NCBI GenBank assembly: GCA_022575985.1
Contig: JAKSXM010000007.1
Location: 188,501-252,500, forward strand
Direction: 5' to 3'
Source: Anagrus nilaparvatae
Taxonomy: Eukaryota > Arthropoda > Insecta > Hymenoptera > Mymaridae
DNA: 64,000 bases
Shown here: piece by piece, positions 22,745 through 56,100 of the stretch
How the letters are laid out: every line of letters starts with the position of its first letter
How positions within the stretch are numbered: position 1 is the stretch's first letter
Made by a program: the position numbers and the translations under genes
Notes under the pieces: model-generated
What the model saw: only the letters and a program-made list of their open reading frames with translations
What the model was told of the DNA's origin: nothing
Database searches by the model: none

Positions 22745-23627
22745 TTAAAAATCGTACTTTCAAATATAAGTACTTCCATGGAAATAAATGAGGATTACCT
22801 CCAAATTAAAAAAAAAAGTAGTTTGAGATTTTTTATTGAAAAAATTTTTGAAAAAAATTTAGGTCTTAATTCCATAATAGTTGTGAAATATTGCCGGTTA
22901 CAATATTTTCAGATATTAGTACTTTAATGGAATTAAATGAGATATTACAATTAAAAAAAAAAAAATATAGTTATTTTAATTTTTTTAATTTTGAGAAAAA
23001 AATTTTGAAAAAATTCGGTATTATATCCAAAAAATTACTATAAACGAACTTTCTAAAACTAGTACTCTCATAGAAATAAATCAGGTACTACATCCAAAAA
23101 GAAAAAAAAATTTGGTGTTTTTTGTATTTTTTTGTGACGAAAATTTTGGGAAGAAAATTTTCAAAAAATTAATTATCAGATTCGAGATATCGAATAAAAA
23201 TCGTACTTTCAAATATAAGTACTTTCATGGAAATAAATTAGGTATTACATCCAAATTAAAAAAAAAAAAGTAGTTTAAGATTTTTTGATGAAAAAATGTT
23301 TTAAAACAAAATTAGGTCTTAATTCCATAATAAAAGTATAAATAATATTTATTATTTATACTTTTATTATGGAATTAAGAAAAATTAAGTTCTTAAAATC
23401 AATAAAATTATTGATCAGAATTGGAGCTGAACTTAATTTTTTATTGTTTCAAATTATTCATTAATTCCATAACGGTTGTGAAATTCCACCGGTTACACAC
23501 ACACACACACACACACACACAGACTTTTTTTTAAAACCGGTTTTTTAGCTTCCTGAGGTTCCAAAACGTGCTTATATGCCAAAAAATCAAAATTTGACCC
23601 ATCACAATGGTTCCTCATGGAGAAACC
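22745..23627 (+). repeat. Interspersed family R1, copy 2
   Basis: This copy begins about 45 bases after the XBP1 polyadenylation signal, has several GTACTT...ATGGAAATAAATGAGG-type internal blocks, and carries a CA microsatellite (23495-23520). It ends at the GGTTCCTC hairpin near 23609-23627. An internal inverted repeat of AATTCCATAATAAAAGTATA type sits at about 23318-23360. Confidence 0.85.
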
Positions 23628-25629
23628 AAAAATTACAGATATTGATTTCTTTAAACAATCAAAATTCTGCTTAGCTAATATTAAAAATCTTTCAATTCTA
23701 CGGGGTGTATCGTAGGAAATTTTTCTCTAAAACTCTTCAGTAGTGAGTTATAGCCATTTGTTTATAAATTTTAAAGCAGTTTAAACTTTTTTTTATAAGC
23801 AATTAGCTGTATTTACTTAAAAAGTCAAAAAATTCCTACGATATGCCTCCCCCTAAAATTGAATGATTTCATGCTCTTATGACCCAAAAATTTTTTAAAT
23901 TTAACATGACGAAACTTTCCAAAATTAAATTTTTCGAATTCTTAAAAACCTATTAGAAGCCCTATAAAAACGACTACTTATAAATTTTCTCGTAAATTTT
24001 ATATAATAAAAAAAAAAACAGTTCGTTTAAAACATGAAAAAATTAGCCTTATTGGATTATCTCTGGTTTTAGCTGGTTGAAATTTAAAACAAAGCAGCCT
24101 GGACATGAATATTACTCAGTCACAAAAAAAAATGATGGAAACTGGGTCTCTTCCAACCACATTCAACCTCGCGTTTTTTTAAATGCGTGAATTTAGCCGA
24201 AATGTTTAAAAATAATGAAAAATCAATGCAAATAAATATAGCTTTTGTACATAATATTCAAATTTGAGTGTTTTTAGATAAATTTTGTAAATATATTTTT
24301 TTTTCTCTGCACTTTTTTAATTGATTGCTTGATTTATAATTTTAATGAAATTGAATATTAAATTATTATTATTATTATTGTTATTATTATTATTATTATA
24401 TTAAAGTCTTTATTTATGATCACAAGCTTGTACGCACTCTTTACATATTTGCTGAAAACTAAGTTCAATCTTATTTACAATATAATAAGCTAAATGTATA
24501 GTAAATAAATATATAATTCAAGTTGAAGTAATAATACGATTAAATAGGTAAATCAATCAATTAATCAATAAAACCTGATAAAATATTAATTTAAAATTAA
24601 TCAACAATCAGTAATTAATTGAACCAATCAATCAGGACAATAAGTCAATGCAGTCAATTAATTAATTAATTCAAAATGAATTTAATAATATATAGGAGAT
24701 AAATAATCAAATTAACACGGTAGAGCTGCTTTGGATGAATATTCAACCAATTGGTTGAATTTTCAACCAAAAGCTAAAATACAAAATAAAAACGATGTTT
24801 TTATAGTACAGGGTAAAAAATGATCAGGGCATCCAATAAAAGTGAATTAATTTTTGAATATATTATACTTAGTGATTTTTTATGTACTACTTCATTTGAC
24901 TCTGAAGCTGAGGAATAATTAATTAAAATTATATTAGGGTGAATTTCTTGTGGAAATGGTAGGCGAAGAGAAAAATATTAGCAAACAAAAAGATATATTA
25001 GGGTGAATTTCTTAATAGCTCTTAATTATTTTATTAACTTATCTATTCTAAGGTAAAATCTAAATGTATTTGAAAATCTATTTGCATGTCTTTCTTTCTG
25101 TACCTTAATGAAACAAGAAATATAAAATAAATATATCTATAGATATTTTATTAGAATCATTTATATAATATATTTAAAATACCTGCATTATTTATATTAT
25201 AAAATACATTCATAAATATTATATATACATATTCAAATAATATATAGTTTTTTTATTTATATAAAATATATTCAGAAAAGATTTGCAGTCCAATGTGAAT
25301 AACAAACAACTCAACAAAAAGATTCTTAAAATTTTGATGACAATAATTCTCTATAAAAAAAATAGAAAAACTTTTATTTTTAATGTTTTTATTAATATCA
25401 CAAAATTATAAAAAATATATTAAACATATATACAACGAATAATCTAAGAATTTTATAAAAATCTCTCAAATAATAAAAAAAAAAAAATCTTTCACAAAAT
25501 CATAATGGTAATTCTAAATTCATTCCTTCACAAAGTATAATAATCAAACATTTATATATATAATATTAGTACAAAAAAATAACAGTTTAAATTTAAATTT
25601 TATAAATGTATACAAAAGTTTTTGTGGTT
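23628..25629. other. Intergenic AT-rich DNA with TTA microsatellite
   Basis: A TTATTATTATTATTG-type microsatellite lies at 24363-24402. A solitary inverted unit of the CTTCGCCTACC family is at about 24938-25010. No gene was seen. Confidence 0.5.
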
Positions 25630-26120
25630 TTAAGTACTATTCCAACAAGAAATTCACCATAATATAATTTTTTGTTTGCTAATTTTTTTATTCTTTGCCT
25701 ATAGGCAAATGGTATACCATTTTCACAAGAAATTCACCCTAATATAGCATTTTGTTTGCTAATCTTTCTCGCTTCGCCTACCATTTCCACAAGAAATTCT
25801 CCCTAATATAACATTTGTTCGCTGACTTCTCTATTCTTCGCTTACCATTTCCACAAGAAATTCTTCCTAATATAACATTTCTTCGCTGACATTTCTATTC
25901 TTCGCTTACCATTTCCACAAGAAATTCTCCCTAATATAACATTTTGTTCGCTTACATTTATATTTTTCGCCTACCATTTTCACAACATATTGAACTTTAA
26001 AAAACTTTTCTTCGACTAATAAATTTCATTTAAAATAAAATTATTTAACATTTAAAAAATTAAATACCGTTCCAACAAGAATCCGGTCCTACGTGTCGTG
26101 TTAATATAAAAATAAAAACT
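25630..26120 (+). repeat. Second CTTCGCCTACCATT tandem array
   Basis: Six or so units of about 60 bases (TTCGCCTACCATTTCCACAA, then GAAATTCTCCCTAATATAAC, then TTCGCT) end in the same flank as the XBP1-intron array: ACCGTTCCAACAAGAATCCG, then GTCCTACGTGTCG, at 26067-26105. The shared terminal flank suggests both arrays are parts of one mobile element family. Confidence 0.85.
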
Positions 26121-26287
26121 AAATCTAAATAACAACTTAGAAATAACATAGAAATCTCTGTATACTTCTAATTAAAATAAATAAAATAAAATTCATATCA
26201 TATTAAAATAAATAAAATAAAATAAAAATAACTAGAATAATATAAAAATTAAACATGGTATTTAATGTTATTTAATTTACATTTGTA

Positions 26288-45383
<19,096 letters not shown>

Positions 45384-46955
45384 TTTTCTCTGATTTTCGA
45401 ATATCACTCTTTCCCCGCACAGAAATTTTCATTTATTTATTTATTTATGTATTTACTTATTTTTTTTCATAACCGCACTTCTGCATTAAAGAACCAGTAG
45501 GAACTCAACTATTAAAAGAATAAAAGCAAGCGTTGGCGTAAACAGCGTAGGCGAAAATTAACTCGGCGCCATCCAATATACAGTCAAACTTATTAAACTC
45601 GATTCACGCTTCTATTCATAATTTTTACCATTTTACCTACATTACGTATTTTATATCAAGTGCAGCGAAGCAAAAATATTTCGCAGTTAACCGGCAATAA
45701 AATTGAACACGTGAAGTCACTGATTTATTGATTTCTTATCGTTTCTTATCTTTTAAGAGGCGTGCGAGAGATAAAAAAGCTCCGCAATCCAAGCAAGACT
45801 GAAGAGCAAATTATTTTAAGAAAATAAGTTATAGTGGGGAAGAAGCTCTTCTGACTAATTATCGCGGTACAAACTCGTGAACAAAATTAAGTTTCTGTAT
45901 ATTTAATAAATTTTAATTTCGATTGATAATTTTCAGATTTCAAATAAAAAAGCTAGTTTTAAAATTTTTTAAAATTTTTCACATGCTTACGATTTTATTA
46001 ACCCTTTCATGGGAATAATGAGGGAATAATTCATTAATAATTTTCAAGGAAAGGGAGTTGTTTTCATTACCAGGGTTAAGAATGTTTTAGGACAAAAAGT
46101 TATTATTCTACTTCCTTGGAGCATTCCGAGGAGCATTCATTATTGTAATGATTTTTTGAGTATCAAATTTACCTTTTAAAGTGAACGAATCAATATAAGG
46201 ACACAAATGTTATATTATTAGCAAGATTATTATGATTGAAATAACTAAATTTACACAAAAAAACTCACTAGGTAATTCAATGTTAAAAACATAAGGGTTG
46301 AGACTTGGGTTGAGGATGATCTTAAAAAAAAACTACATTAATTTTTTAAAATTATTATTATATTTTTTAAGGGTAGTTTTAACAACCACTAACAATCCCT
46401 CATTTAAATGAACTTGCGAGATTTTTTCATTAATATATGCACTCCGCTTAATCCGAATTTTTCATAATCCGGTCGGGTCTTCGCCCCAATTAATTCGGAC
46501 TATAACGAGCGCCTACTATACATTACTATCAGATTTCTATTACTTACAATTAAATATTTTCCGAGATATTTGCAAAGAACCATAGGCAAAGCTAAGATTT
46601 TTGTTAGGTGTAGAAAAATTTTCCCCTCCACTTTTTTTATCTCCAGCCTTTTTGAAAATTTAACTTTTTTTATAAATTATTATAAATTTAATAAAACATG
46701 GATTTTTAGAAGCATGTTGTATTCAATTCATTTAATAATAAAAAAATTAAGATTTATAAATCATAGGCTAATTCCATGGATAAACAGCACAAAATTGTAT
46801 GCGAAAAAATAAGAAATTTGTTTTTTTTTATAAAACAAGTAGAAAATAGATGTTTTTGCAACTCTGAAGTTTTTTTTATAAATTTTTAAGTTAAGGGTGG
46901 CATTTTGTTTTAAAGTTTTTTGCAAGGTTTTTTAGTAAAATTGCTCTCCTCAGCC
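45384..46955. other. Upstream of paxillin first exon; possible promoter
   Basis: A locally GC-richer stretch (about 45520-45830, with GTAAACAGCGTAGGCG, CGGCGCC and AACACGTGAAG) is compatible with the paxillin promoter on the minus strand. No other gene is visible. Confidence 0.35.
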
Positions 46956-46984
46956 AGCGTTTTTGAAAATTCCGTAGAAAAAAA

Positions 46985-47275
46985 CCGCGCAGCGGCCAGG
47001 AAATCGTACTTTCGTAGCTTCTGTACAGAAATAGAATATATTTTTATCCTAGGCCGCAAAAATAAAGAATGGCCCAGATCGCACGTAAATTGCAATCCGA
47101 GGTGAAGCTGAGGATGGCAAACTGCGATCTGGGACATTCTTTTTTTACAGCCGAGGCCAAAATATAATTTTTCTTCGTTAGTGGCTAGAAAACACGTATT
47201 TTCGAATCACGCTACGACCGGGAAATACGTGTTTTCTGGCCACTGACAAGAAAAAAATTTTCCGAGGGTAATTTT
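46985..47275. repeat. Pair of hairpin repeats
   Basis: AGAATGGCCCAGATCGCACG (47067) is mirrored by GCGATCTGGGACATTCT (47126). Next to it, GGCTAGAAAACACGTATTT (47183) is mirrored by AAATACGTGTTTTCTGGCCA (47222). Related CCCAGATCGCA segments occur at 39827 and 55365. Confidence 0.7.
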
Positions 47276-48721
47276 GTTATGAGCGCGTAATACCGATTTT
47301 CGTTTAACGGGTCAAAAAACATAAATATTACCCAATTTTTTCCATGGAGCTTTTATGTTATTTTAGGATTTCAGGGCATTAAATAGCATTTCTGGCGACA
47401 GGACTATGGTGCATGACTTAAAATTATCAAAAATATATATGCTTTTGTGAAATATTAACATGGAACATGTTTATAGGGAGAGGTTACTTCAGAACTTGAA
47501 AATTAAGAAGGGGGGGGGGTAAAATGAGACTTAGAATAATTAGGTAAGTATATATAAATAAATAAAATACTTTTAAAAGACTTTGAAAAATCTGGGCTTT
47601 AGGACTTAGGATAATACAGGTTTATGGACTTATAATAATATCGATTTAGGGACTTGGAATAATATCGATTAAGGGACTTAGAATATTTCAGGTTTAGGGA
47701 ATCAAAATAGTTTGGGTTTAGGTGATAATTACAAATTATAAAAATAGAAAATTTTATTGTAATTTTGAGTAACATTTGTATCATACCTAGTCCTCACTTT
47801 ATACACCTACAAGTCGCAGGTCAAAATATACCCCGAATTTTTATTTATTAAAATTTTTATAATATTCAGTGGGTCAAAAAACATACCCATATATCCCTTT
47901 ATTTTTATCAACGAAACTGGGCTAAAAAGAATCTGTCATTTTTTCGAATAACAAATAAATCCAAAATTAATACAATTACTATATCACGCGATCGCTATAG
48001 TTGTATACTTCTGTACAAGTGTCTACTGACAATAAGATTGCATGCTTGTAGATTTGATTATTATCTGGATTATTATCATTAGGTGTTGGACATACAGTGC
48101 CTACCGCATATTATGCTTGAACGGCCTTCACTATCCCTACTTTAAAAAAATATAACAAACGCGAAAAAAAACTATAATCTTCAAAATATAAACATTCTGA
48201 GTAAAACTAAAAAAATATAACATTAATGTGTTGAATTCCTTTGAATAATTTATTATTGTAATTGTCATTTTTTATGCGTATTCTTTTTTTCTCAAAATTG
48301 CAAGAATTTGAAATTCGTGTTTTAGGTTAATTCCGGCAACACTTATTTTTATTTCCCATCCCCTGACCCAGCTATGTATGTATGCTCGTCTCAAAGTGAA
48401 CTGCAATTTATTATTTTACTAAAAAACTTACCCAGATCATCCATGTCGATGAAAAGATGTATCAATATTATGACTAATTTTTCAAAACTAATTGCACATA
48501 ATTCACTTAATATGAATAAAATTATTATGATGAATTCAGCTCATATTTATATCACCGTTTTTGTATTTATAAATCACGTAAATAAAATACTCAAGATTCA
48601 CGCCTCATTATGATCGGATTAATTTTTTTGCTTTTTATTTATTTTGTTCAAACCTATATGGCTCAAACATACAGATGTCAAACACTTCGGCAACTGATTG
48701 TGAAAATGGAGTCTCCGCAGC
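47276..48721. other. Gene-free region
   Basis: A loose tandem of TTTAGGGACTTAGAATAAT-type phrases lies at about 47595-47720. No credible coding sequence was seen. Confidence 0.4.
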
Positions 48722-48900
48722 GAAGCCGTTTATGGCAGGATGGAATTAAGTTGGCATACATGAATCGGTTGGTACTGGTATCTTTTTTGAAAATATTTTT
48801 CTTTTGTACACGCAGCAGACAATGATAGCAGTATAAAAAAGATACTAATACCAACCGATTTATGTATGCCAACTTAATTCCATCCTGCCAAAACGGCTTC
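48722..48900. mobile_element. Compact palindrome with 65-bp arms
   Basis: The left arm 48722-48786 (GAAGCCGTTTATGGCAGGAT, then GGAATTAAGTTGGCATACAT) pairs almost perfectly with 48836-48900 around a 49-base loop. ORFs on both strands read through it because it is palindromic; neither is credited. Confidence 0.85.
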
Positions 48901-50167
48901 CCTCGAATTTCTTCTCCGCCTTTAAAACAAGCGCGCGCCGATGCGATGCCGCGATGAATTATAAATTGTAAATAATCGTGATACATATGATACTATTTCA
49001 TCAATGTTAAATTTATATATTTTTTTTGCTGTGGGTGAAAAACTCTGAAAATTATGAGAAAATTACTAGAATTTGTATATATAAATTTAAAGTTTATAAA
49101 TTTCATGTCACTTAAAACTGAATAAGCGAAATTTGATCGAATTCTTAAACTAGTCATAAAGTAATATCTATCATCAGCAACATTCCAAATATGGTATCCA
49201 ATTAAAACGTGTCTGGGGTCCTTTCAGCTGAATGTATTACCTACATACAAGTTGTAAAGATAAAGCAAAAAATTTATAAGGTACTTTATAACTTATATAG
49301 AAATTACAAAAACCAATGAATTTTTACTTTTTTTTTCAAATAAAAGTTTATGGACTCTTTATATTCTTTTGAAACAAATTAAATTTTATGCATGAATTTA
49401 AAATTTCTACAAATCGCTACTGCTAAAACTAAGGTTTTTAAAAAGCTAAAAATGTGTAGCTTTGATAGAAATAGCAAGCTTTATTGTTTTTTCTCGAGTT
49501 ATAAATTTACTCTAATACTTATTTTTCAAAGACAAATTTTTGCTCGAATTTTTGCCACACCAAAAAATTGACTGACCCGTCCTCGAGTTTTCCTGAAACG
49601 GCAAAAATTTCAAAACTTGACCTTTTCAATTTTCCGTTTATCCTAATCGAGAACGGACTTTTATCCGTTTTCACAAAAAATGTAAATTCGTAATTATTTT
49701 AATTTACTAGGGGGCAAGTCCCTTTTGGCGAATAAAGTTTACTCAAAATTTTTCTGACCCTAGCTCATGTCCTTATTTTTGATTAAATTTACAAAATAGT
49801 GTTTATGCTAAGATTTTCTAAATTGAATAAAGAATGAGAGACTACTCTGATAAGATGCAAAAAAATTTCTAATTTAATAAAAAAACGAAAAAGAAATAAA
49901 AAATTTGAAAAAAAAAATGACGCCAATCGTTTTACAAGATTAAAAAAAAAAATCCATTAGCTTAATAGAAAAATTTTAATTTAAAAAAAATTTGGAAAGG
50001 TCTCAATCCACGCTCAACTTCATTAAATGAAATTTTGTTTAAGCGAGGATTTAGTCAAAAAGGTTTAATTTGACTTAATCCACGCCTAAAAAAAATAGTA
50101 ATTAACCTCAAATAAAATTTTTTTATTAAAAAATATAAATTTTTTGCACTTTTAGTGCTTAATTAAA
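48901..50167. other. Gene-free region
   Basis: No genes were seen. The GGGGGCAAGTCCC motif at about 49711 resembles the one at 42240. Confidence 0.4.
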
Positions 50168-51082
50168 TACCCTGCCAACTAGCTGGCACTAAGGTTCCTC
50201 AAACAATGAGATAAATACTTCAATATGCCACAGATATCACCGATTACAACCGTGCAATCATACACTCATCATTTCTATTAACTTTTAGAAGTTAAAAGAA
50301 AATTTATGTATTGAATTTAACTAAATCTATTTTTTTCAAATAAAATCTAACGTAATTCATTGGATAATAATTATTCAAAATAGTATACTTTCATGGAATT
50401 AAATGAAGTATTACACCAAAAAAAAAAAAATATTGCGCAGTTTAAAAAAACTTTTTTAATTTTGAGAAATAAATTTTGGAAAAATTCGGTATCAGATCCA
50501 AAAAATTACTATTATAGAATTAAATGAGGTATTACAACCCAAAAAAAAAAGTAATTAACCACTAAAAAATTTAAAAAAAAACTTGGTATCAGATCCAAAA
50601 AATGACTATAAACAAACTTTCTAAAACTATAGTACTTTCATAGAAATAAATTAGGTACTACGTCCAAAAAGAAAAAAAAATTGGTATTTTTTGTACTTTT
50701 TTGTGAAAAAAATTTTGGGAAAAAAATTTTCAAAAAATTAAGTATCCGATTCAAGATATAGATTAAAAACCATACTTTCAAATATAAGTACTTTCGTGGA
50801 AATAAATGAGGTATTACATCCAAATTAAAAAAAAAAAAAGTAACTCAAGCTTTTTTGATAAAAAAATTTTTGAAAAAAAAATTAGGTTTGTGAAATATCA
50901 CCAATTACATACATATACACACACACCCACACGCATACACACAAACACACACAAACACACACACACACACTTTTTTAAAAACCGGTTTTTTAGCTTCCTG
51001 GGGTCTCAAAACGTGCTTTATATATGACAAAAAATAAAAAATCGAAATTTGACCTATCACAATGGTTCCTCTTTGAGGAACC
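50168..51082 (+). repeat. Interspersed family R1, copy 5
   Basis: It starts TACCCTGCCAACTAGCTGG, has four blocks with ACTTTCATAGAAATAAATT-type sequence, an ACACAC-rich microsatellite (50916-50968), then AAAACCGGTTTTTTAGCTTC, and ends in the GGTTCCTC-TTT-GAGGAACC hairpin. Its two ends match those of copy 4 exactly. Confidence 0.9.
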
Positions 51083-52098
51083 AAAAAAATATATATATAT
51101 ATAAAATCATTACAAATGTTTTTTAGATAAATATTGTAATTACAAGGAATTTCAGCATTAGGCGTGGATAGAGATCTTTAGATTTATAAATTTATTTATT
51201 TATTTATTTATTTTATTGTATGTATGTATATATCAATACTGTATAATGGTCAAATAAATAAATAAATAAATAAATTATTAATTACACGGCCAGGACCAGC
51301 TGCTTTAAATAAATTAGATAAAAACTAGATTTTCCAACCATGTATAGAATAAATTAATTGTCAAAAAACTAAACTTTAAACATGACTCTGTTGCATCTAA
51401 ATTTACCTACCTCCCATTCCCTCTGGATAACATAAAAGCAGTAACAAACCAGAAATTTAAATGAAAGAAATAGGCAATTAGGTAAAACAGCAGGTAAACC
51501 AATTTTTTTTTTAACTCTTAAAAAAAAGGGAGGGGAACCAAATTTAAGCTTTCCTACAGTCTTTTTTATCTGATTTAATTGATTTCTTGAAATTCCAAGA
51601 ATTTGCTTGAATTAAAACAGTTTGCATGAAATTTCAAGCAAATATAATTATTTCATTATACGCTGCAAAAAAGATTTACTTCCTTACTTTCGGGCGATCT
51701 TTTTTTCGCTTTTAATGAAAAACTATGTGTTAAACACGGGAAAATATGTAGGAAATTTTACTTTCAATTCTGTCTGCACTGGTTCGCTATACGCTCACTC
51801 GTGCATAAAACTGCATTGAAAGCCAAATCCTATTTTTTCCCCCTTGTTGAACAAATAGATAGGCATTGCTTGAAAATTCAAGCAAAGCAGCCTGGCCGTG
51901 TATACTTATTGTTATTAATTATTGTTATAGTTAATTAAGTGATTTATGATAAATATTTCATTTATTAAGCTTCCCCAGTCGATCGGGTATTCAAATTCAA
52001 TATTCAAATTTATTCATATTCGAATTGAATTTGAGAAAAATACCCTTTACTTCGAATCGAATTTGATTAGAATTTAAAAGTCACAAAAATTAAATTCT
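51083..52098. other. Gene-free region with ATTT simple repeats
   Basis: (TTTA)n and (AAAT)n tracts occur at 51190-51275 as an inverted pair. No genes were recognised. Confidence 0.5.
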
Positions 52099-52471
52099 AA
52101 GGGGACATAGAACCAAAAAAATTTTTAAATCAGTTTTTTTTTATTTTTAACAAAATTTATTGATTAAATTTAAAAAAAATGAGTCACATGCCCTCCGCAA
52201 TAAAAAAATACATCAAGTAGTCTAAAAATAAATTTTAATATTACCATCCCTTCGAGAATTTTCGGAAATTCAAAAAAAGTTCTAAATTTCCGAATTTCCA
52301 AAAATTCTTGAAGGGATGGTCATATTAAAATTTTTGCTAAGACTAATTTGATGTGTTTTTTTATTGCAGAGGGTATAAATTATAGGACTCATTTTTTTTT
52401 AATTTAATCAATAAATTTTGTTAAAAATAAAAAAAACTGATTTTAAAATTTTTTTGTTTCTGTGGCCCCTT
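52099..52471. mobile_element. Palindromic MITE, AAGGGGACATAGAA ends
   Basis: It begins AAGGGGACATAGAACC and ends GTTTCTGTGGCCCCTT. The arms pair for about 165 bases, to AGAATTTTCGGAAATTC and GAATTTCCAAAAATTCT, leaving a tiny loop. The element can fold into one long hairpin. Confidence 0.9.
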
Positions 52472-53136
52472 AATCGAATTCATTTTTTTTATTTTAAAAC
52501 TTGATTCGAATTCGATAGTTTCAGGTAAAATTTTAAAATATTTAATATATAGATATATATAGTAATGCAGAATTCATTGTTAAAAGACAATTTAGGGAAG
52601 AAAATTTTTGAAGGAATTTTAGTTGCAAATTTAAATAAATTATTAGGTGAACCCGTGAATCTAGCAATGCTTAATTATTGAACATAGCAAATATTTAGAA
52701 ATTTAAAATAGATTTCTGTAATTCAGTTATTTAATTGCAATAAAAAATAATATTAATTCGAGGAAAAAAATTTGTAAACATTTTTAAGTAATTGATACAA
52801 AATTTATTTTATTATTTAAATATAATGTTATTTTTTTTAATCTATGAATTTGTACTGTGAATTTATACTGTAATACAATTTATAGATTTTGGGAAAATCA
52901 TCAGTGTAGGTATAACTTTTTTCTATGTGAAATATAGAAATTTTTTTATTTCCGTGTACTTTGACTATTATCTGCTATTATATGCGCCGGCACCAGTCAG
53001 CTGTCCGGCACGAACCATTGGATGATATCGGGTAAGGTTATATAATTCAAGCAGAAGACGCGAAAACTAAACCAGTAAAGTAATGATATTTTTTAAATTG
53101 ATTATTATTTTATATTCAATCCGTTGAAAAAAGCTT

Positions 53137-53151
53137 ATGGAAAACGCGTAA
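53137..53151 (+). promoter_or_regulatory. Four-codon uORF overlapping the ALG12 start
   Basis: ATGGAAAACGCGTAATG: a four-codon upstream ORF whose TAA (53149-53151) shares its last base with the ALG12 ATG (53151-53153). A TAATG overlap could allow termination-reinitiation. It counts only if transcription starts upstream of 53137. Confidence 0.5.
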
Positions 53152-56100
53152 TGAATCAGTTTTTGATTTTGATAGTTGCTTTGCATTTATTTTACTGCCC
53201 TTTTACTAAAGTAGAAGAAAGTTTCAACCTGCAAGCTACCCATGATCTTTTGTATCATGGAAATAGTTTGCAAGAGGTTAATTATAATAATACTCCATTA
53301 ATTTTTTTTATTTTTTAACTTATTCATTTTATTTTATTTATTGTTAGTACGATCATCATAAGTTTCCTGGTGTAGTACCGAGAACTTTTCTTGGTCCACT
53401 GATAATAGCAAGCATTTCTTCTCCAATTGTCACGTTATTCAAATGCTGGGATGCAAATAAATTTTATTCTCAATACATTGGTAATATTCTATTTATTGCT
53501 TTGAATTTAATGAAAGCTTTTATTAAAATTCTTTATTTGTTAGTGAGATCAGTTTTGGCTTTAATTGTCATTTTCACTTTTTTATTGTACAAAAAGGCTT
53601 TACAAACTATTTTTGGAATTAGATTGACAAAATGGTTTTCAATAATAACAATGACTCAGTTTCACTTCATGTTTTATTTAAGTCGACCCCTACCAAATAC
53701 AATGGCAATGCCTCTTGGTAAGAAAAACAGCTATTTTTTAAATACGTTAATTATAAGATAAATTTTTCTCTTTAGTACTATTAGCTTTATATGGTTGGTT
53801 GATACAAAATCCTAAAATTTTTATTCTTTCTTCTGGAGCTGCAATTATTATATTTAGAGCCGAACTTGCTATGTTATTAGGTGTATTTTTATTGTACGAT
53901 ATTGCAAATCAAAGATTAACTATAGCAAGGTTGTATTCATTTTCAATTTGTTTTTAAATTTTATCGTCTGGTGTATATTAAATGATTAGTAAAAGCTGCA
54001 ACCTGTTCCAGACAAAAAGCTATGCTTTTATCTTAAATTAAATATTTTGAGCACTTTATAATATTTACTAGCTAAAGATGATTGGTTAAAGAAGCTTTTC
54101 GTAAGCTATTTTAGTTAACAAACCCCTAAATACGAATATTCTGTATGCTTGAAATACTGGATTTAAAATAAAAGCATAATCTTTTGTCTGGAAAACGTCG
54201 CAGCTTTCACTCAACTTTTAATGCTTAGCTTTTTCATTTGTAGCTTTTAAAATGTTTTCAGATTTTTGAAAATTGCTGTGCCTGGAGGGGTATTTTTTCT
54301 AAGTTTGACAATAATTTGCGACTCATATTTTTGGAAAAGATTTTTATGGCCAGAAGGAGAAGTTTTTTACTTCAATACAATTTTAAACAAAAGTAGCGAA
54401 TGGGGCGTATCCTTTTTAAAATAAAAACTCTATTTGTAATTATAAAAAAAATATATATTTACTTGACTGCAGCAATAGACATCGCCTTTTTTATGGTATT
54501 TTTATTCAGCTTTACCCAGAGGAATGGCATTTTCTTATTTTTTGATTCCTGTTGGCGCTGCCATTGATCCTAGAGTAAGAAAGCTAATTGTACCAGCCAT
54601 ATTATTTGTTATTTTATTTTCATTTTTACCGCATAAGGAGCTAAGATTTATTATTTATGTTTTTCCACTTTTGAATGTCAGCGCTGCTGCAGCCAGTCAC
54701 AGAATGTAAGATTTTCTGTAATGCTAATTCATGAAGCTAAGTAAAAAAGCTTCTTTATAATTTATAATTTAAAAATAATTTATAATTTTTAATCGAACGA
54801 CAAGTTTAACCTCCTTTATTTATTAATTATGTAATTATTTAAAAATTAGTCGAAAATTATATAAATGGGGGGAAAAACACGTAAAAGTTGCCTTGAGTCG
54901 AAGAAAAATTTATATTGGAGAAAATCTTGTTGAAATGGTAGTGAAATATAAAAAATAGTCTTTGGAGTATCTAAATTATACTTATTTATAATAATATATT
55001 ATTTTGTGTTATAAATATTTAAAAAAGCTTTTTTTTTCATATTAGCTGGGAAAACCGAAGAAAAAGTCTTTTGAGAAGCTTATTGGCATGGGGAACAATT
55101 GCTCATTTATTCGGCAATGCTCTGTTTTCTATGTTTCTTCTTTGTATAGCTGGTTCTAATTATCCTGGGGGTATGGCTATAGCTCGCTTGCATAGATTAG
55201 AGCGAAATTCTACCGATCCGGTGTATGTTCACATTGATGTTTTTTCTGCCCAAACAGGAGTTTCAAGATTTACTCAAATAAACTCTTCATGGATGTAAGT
55301 TAAATCTAGATAAAAAGCATCTAGATAAAAATCATACGACCTTTGTCCATAAATATAGAATAACCCAAATCGCAGTTTACCAACCTCGGCTTTAACCTTT
55401 ACTTTTCTGGACAAGGGCTCGTAATATGCTAAATTTCTTATTGAGATTTTCATTTTTTAGCTATTCAAAAGAAGAAAATTTAACTGAATCAGAAATGTTA
55501 AAATTTTCTCACTTACTGATTGGTGCTAAGAGCAAATATTCATTAATTATAAAAGCTTTTTCAAAAAGTCACACAATTTTAGATTCAGTAGATGGTTTTT
55601 CGGAAATTTCAGTCAATTACAACTCGTTAAGGCCAATTAAGATTAAAACAAAACCTATGATTTTTATTTTAAAGAAAAGTAAAGTTTCAAATGAAGCGAG
55701 CGATGCATCAAACTCAAATTCAAAAGCCTTTGAATTGAACTTAAAAGCAAGCATAAGCCAAAAAATAAAGTTGCTAAGAGAAAAATTAAAATCAAAACAA
55801 AACTTGGAAGTTAAAACATTACAAACAGAGAAAAATAAAACTATTGAACAATTAGAAACGAGAGTCGAATATAATAGAAGTAACAAAGAAGCTTTAAATG
55901 CAAAGAAAGCTATAAAAAACATAATGCATCAGTTTGAAAAGCTGGAGAAAAACATAGCTTTAGAAGCATCTGATGAAAAAGACATGGCAGAGTATGCAGA
56001 TCCAAAAAGCAGCTTCAAAGAAATAATAGAACGATTTAAGTTATTACAGATTCAATTAACAGCAGAGGAGGCTTTAGCTATTGATGATATAGCTAGCTCT

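Noticed and set aside
48374..48986. Cluster of small ORFs on both strands
   Set aside because: They overlap a palindrome, which gives similar frames on both strands; no family resemblance.
53124..53150. Earlier ALG12 start (TTG)
   Set aside because: A TTG start is not expected in an animal gene, and the ATG at 53151 leads directly into the first membrane helix.
55617..55922. Minus-strand ORF of 101 codons
   Set aside because: It is antisense to the Lys-rich ALG12 tail; its Phe/Leu-rich composition is the mirror of Lys/Glu codons.
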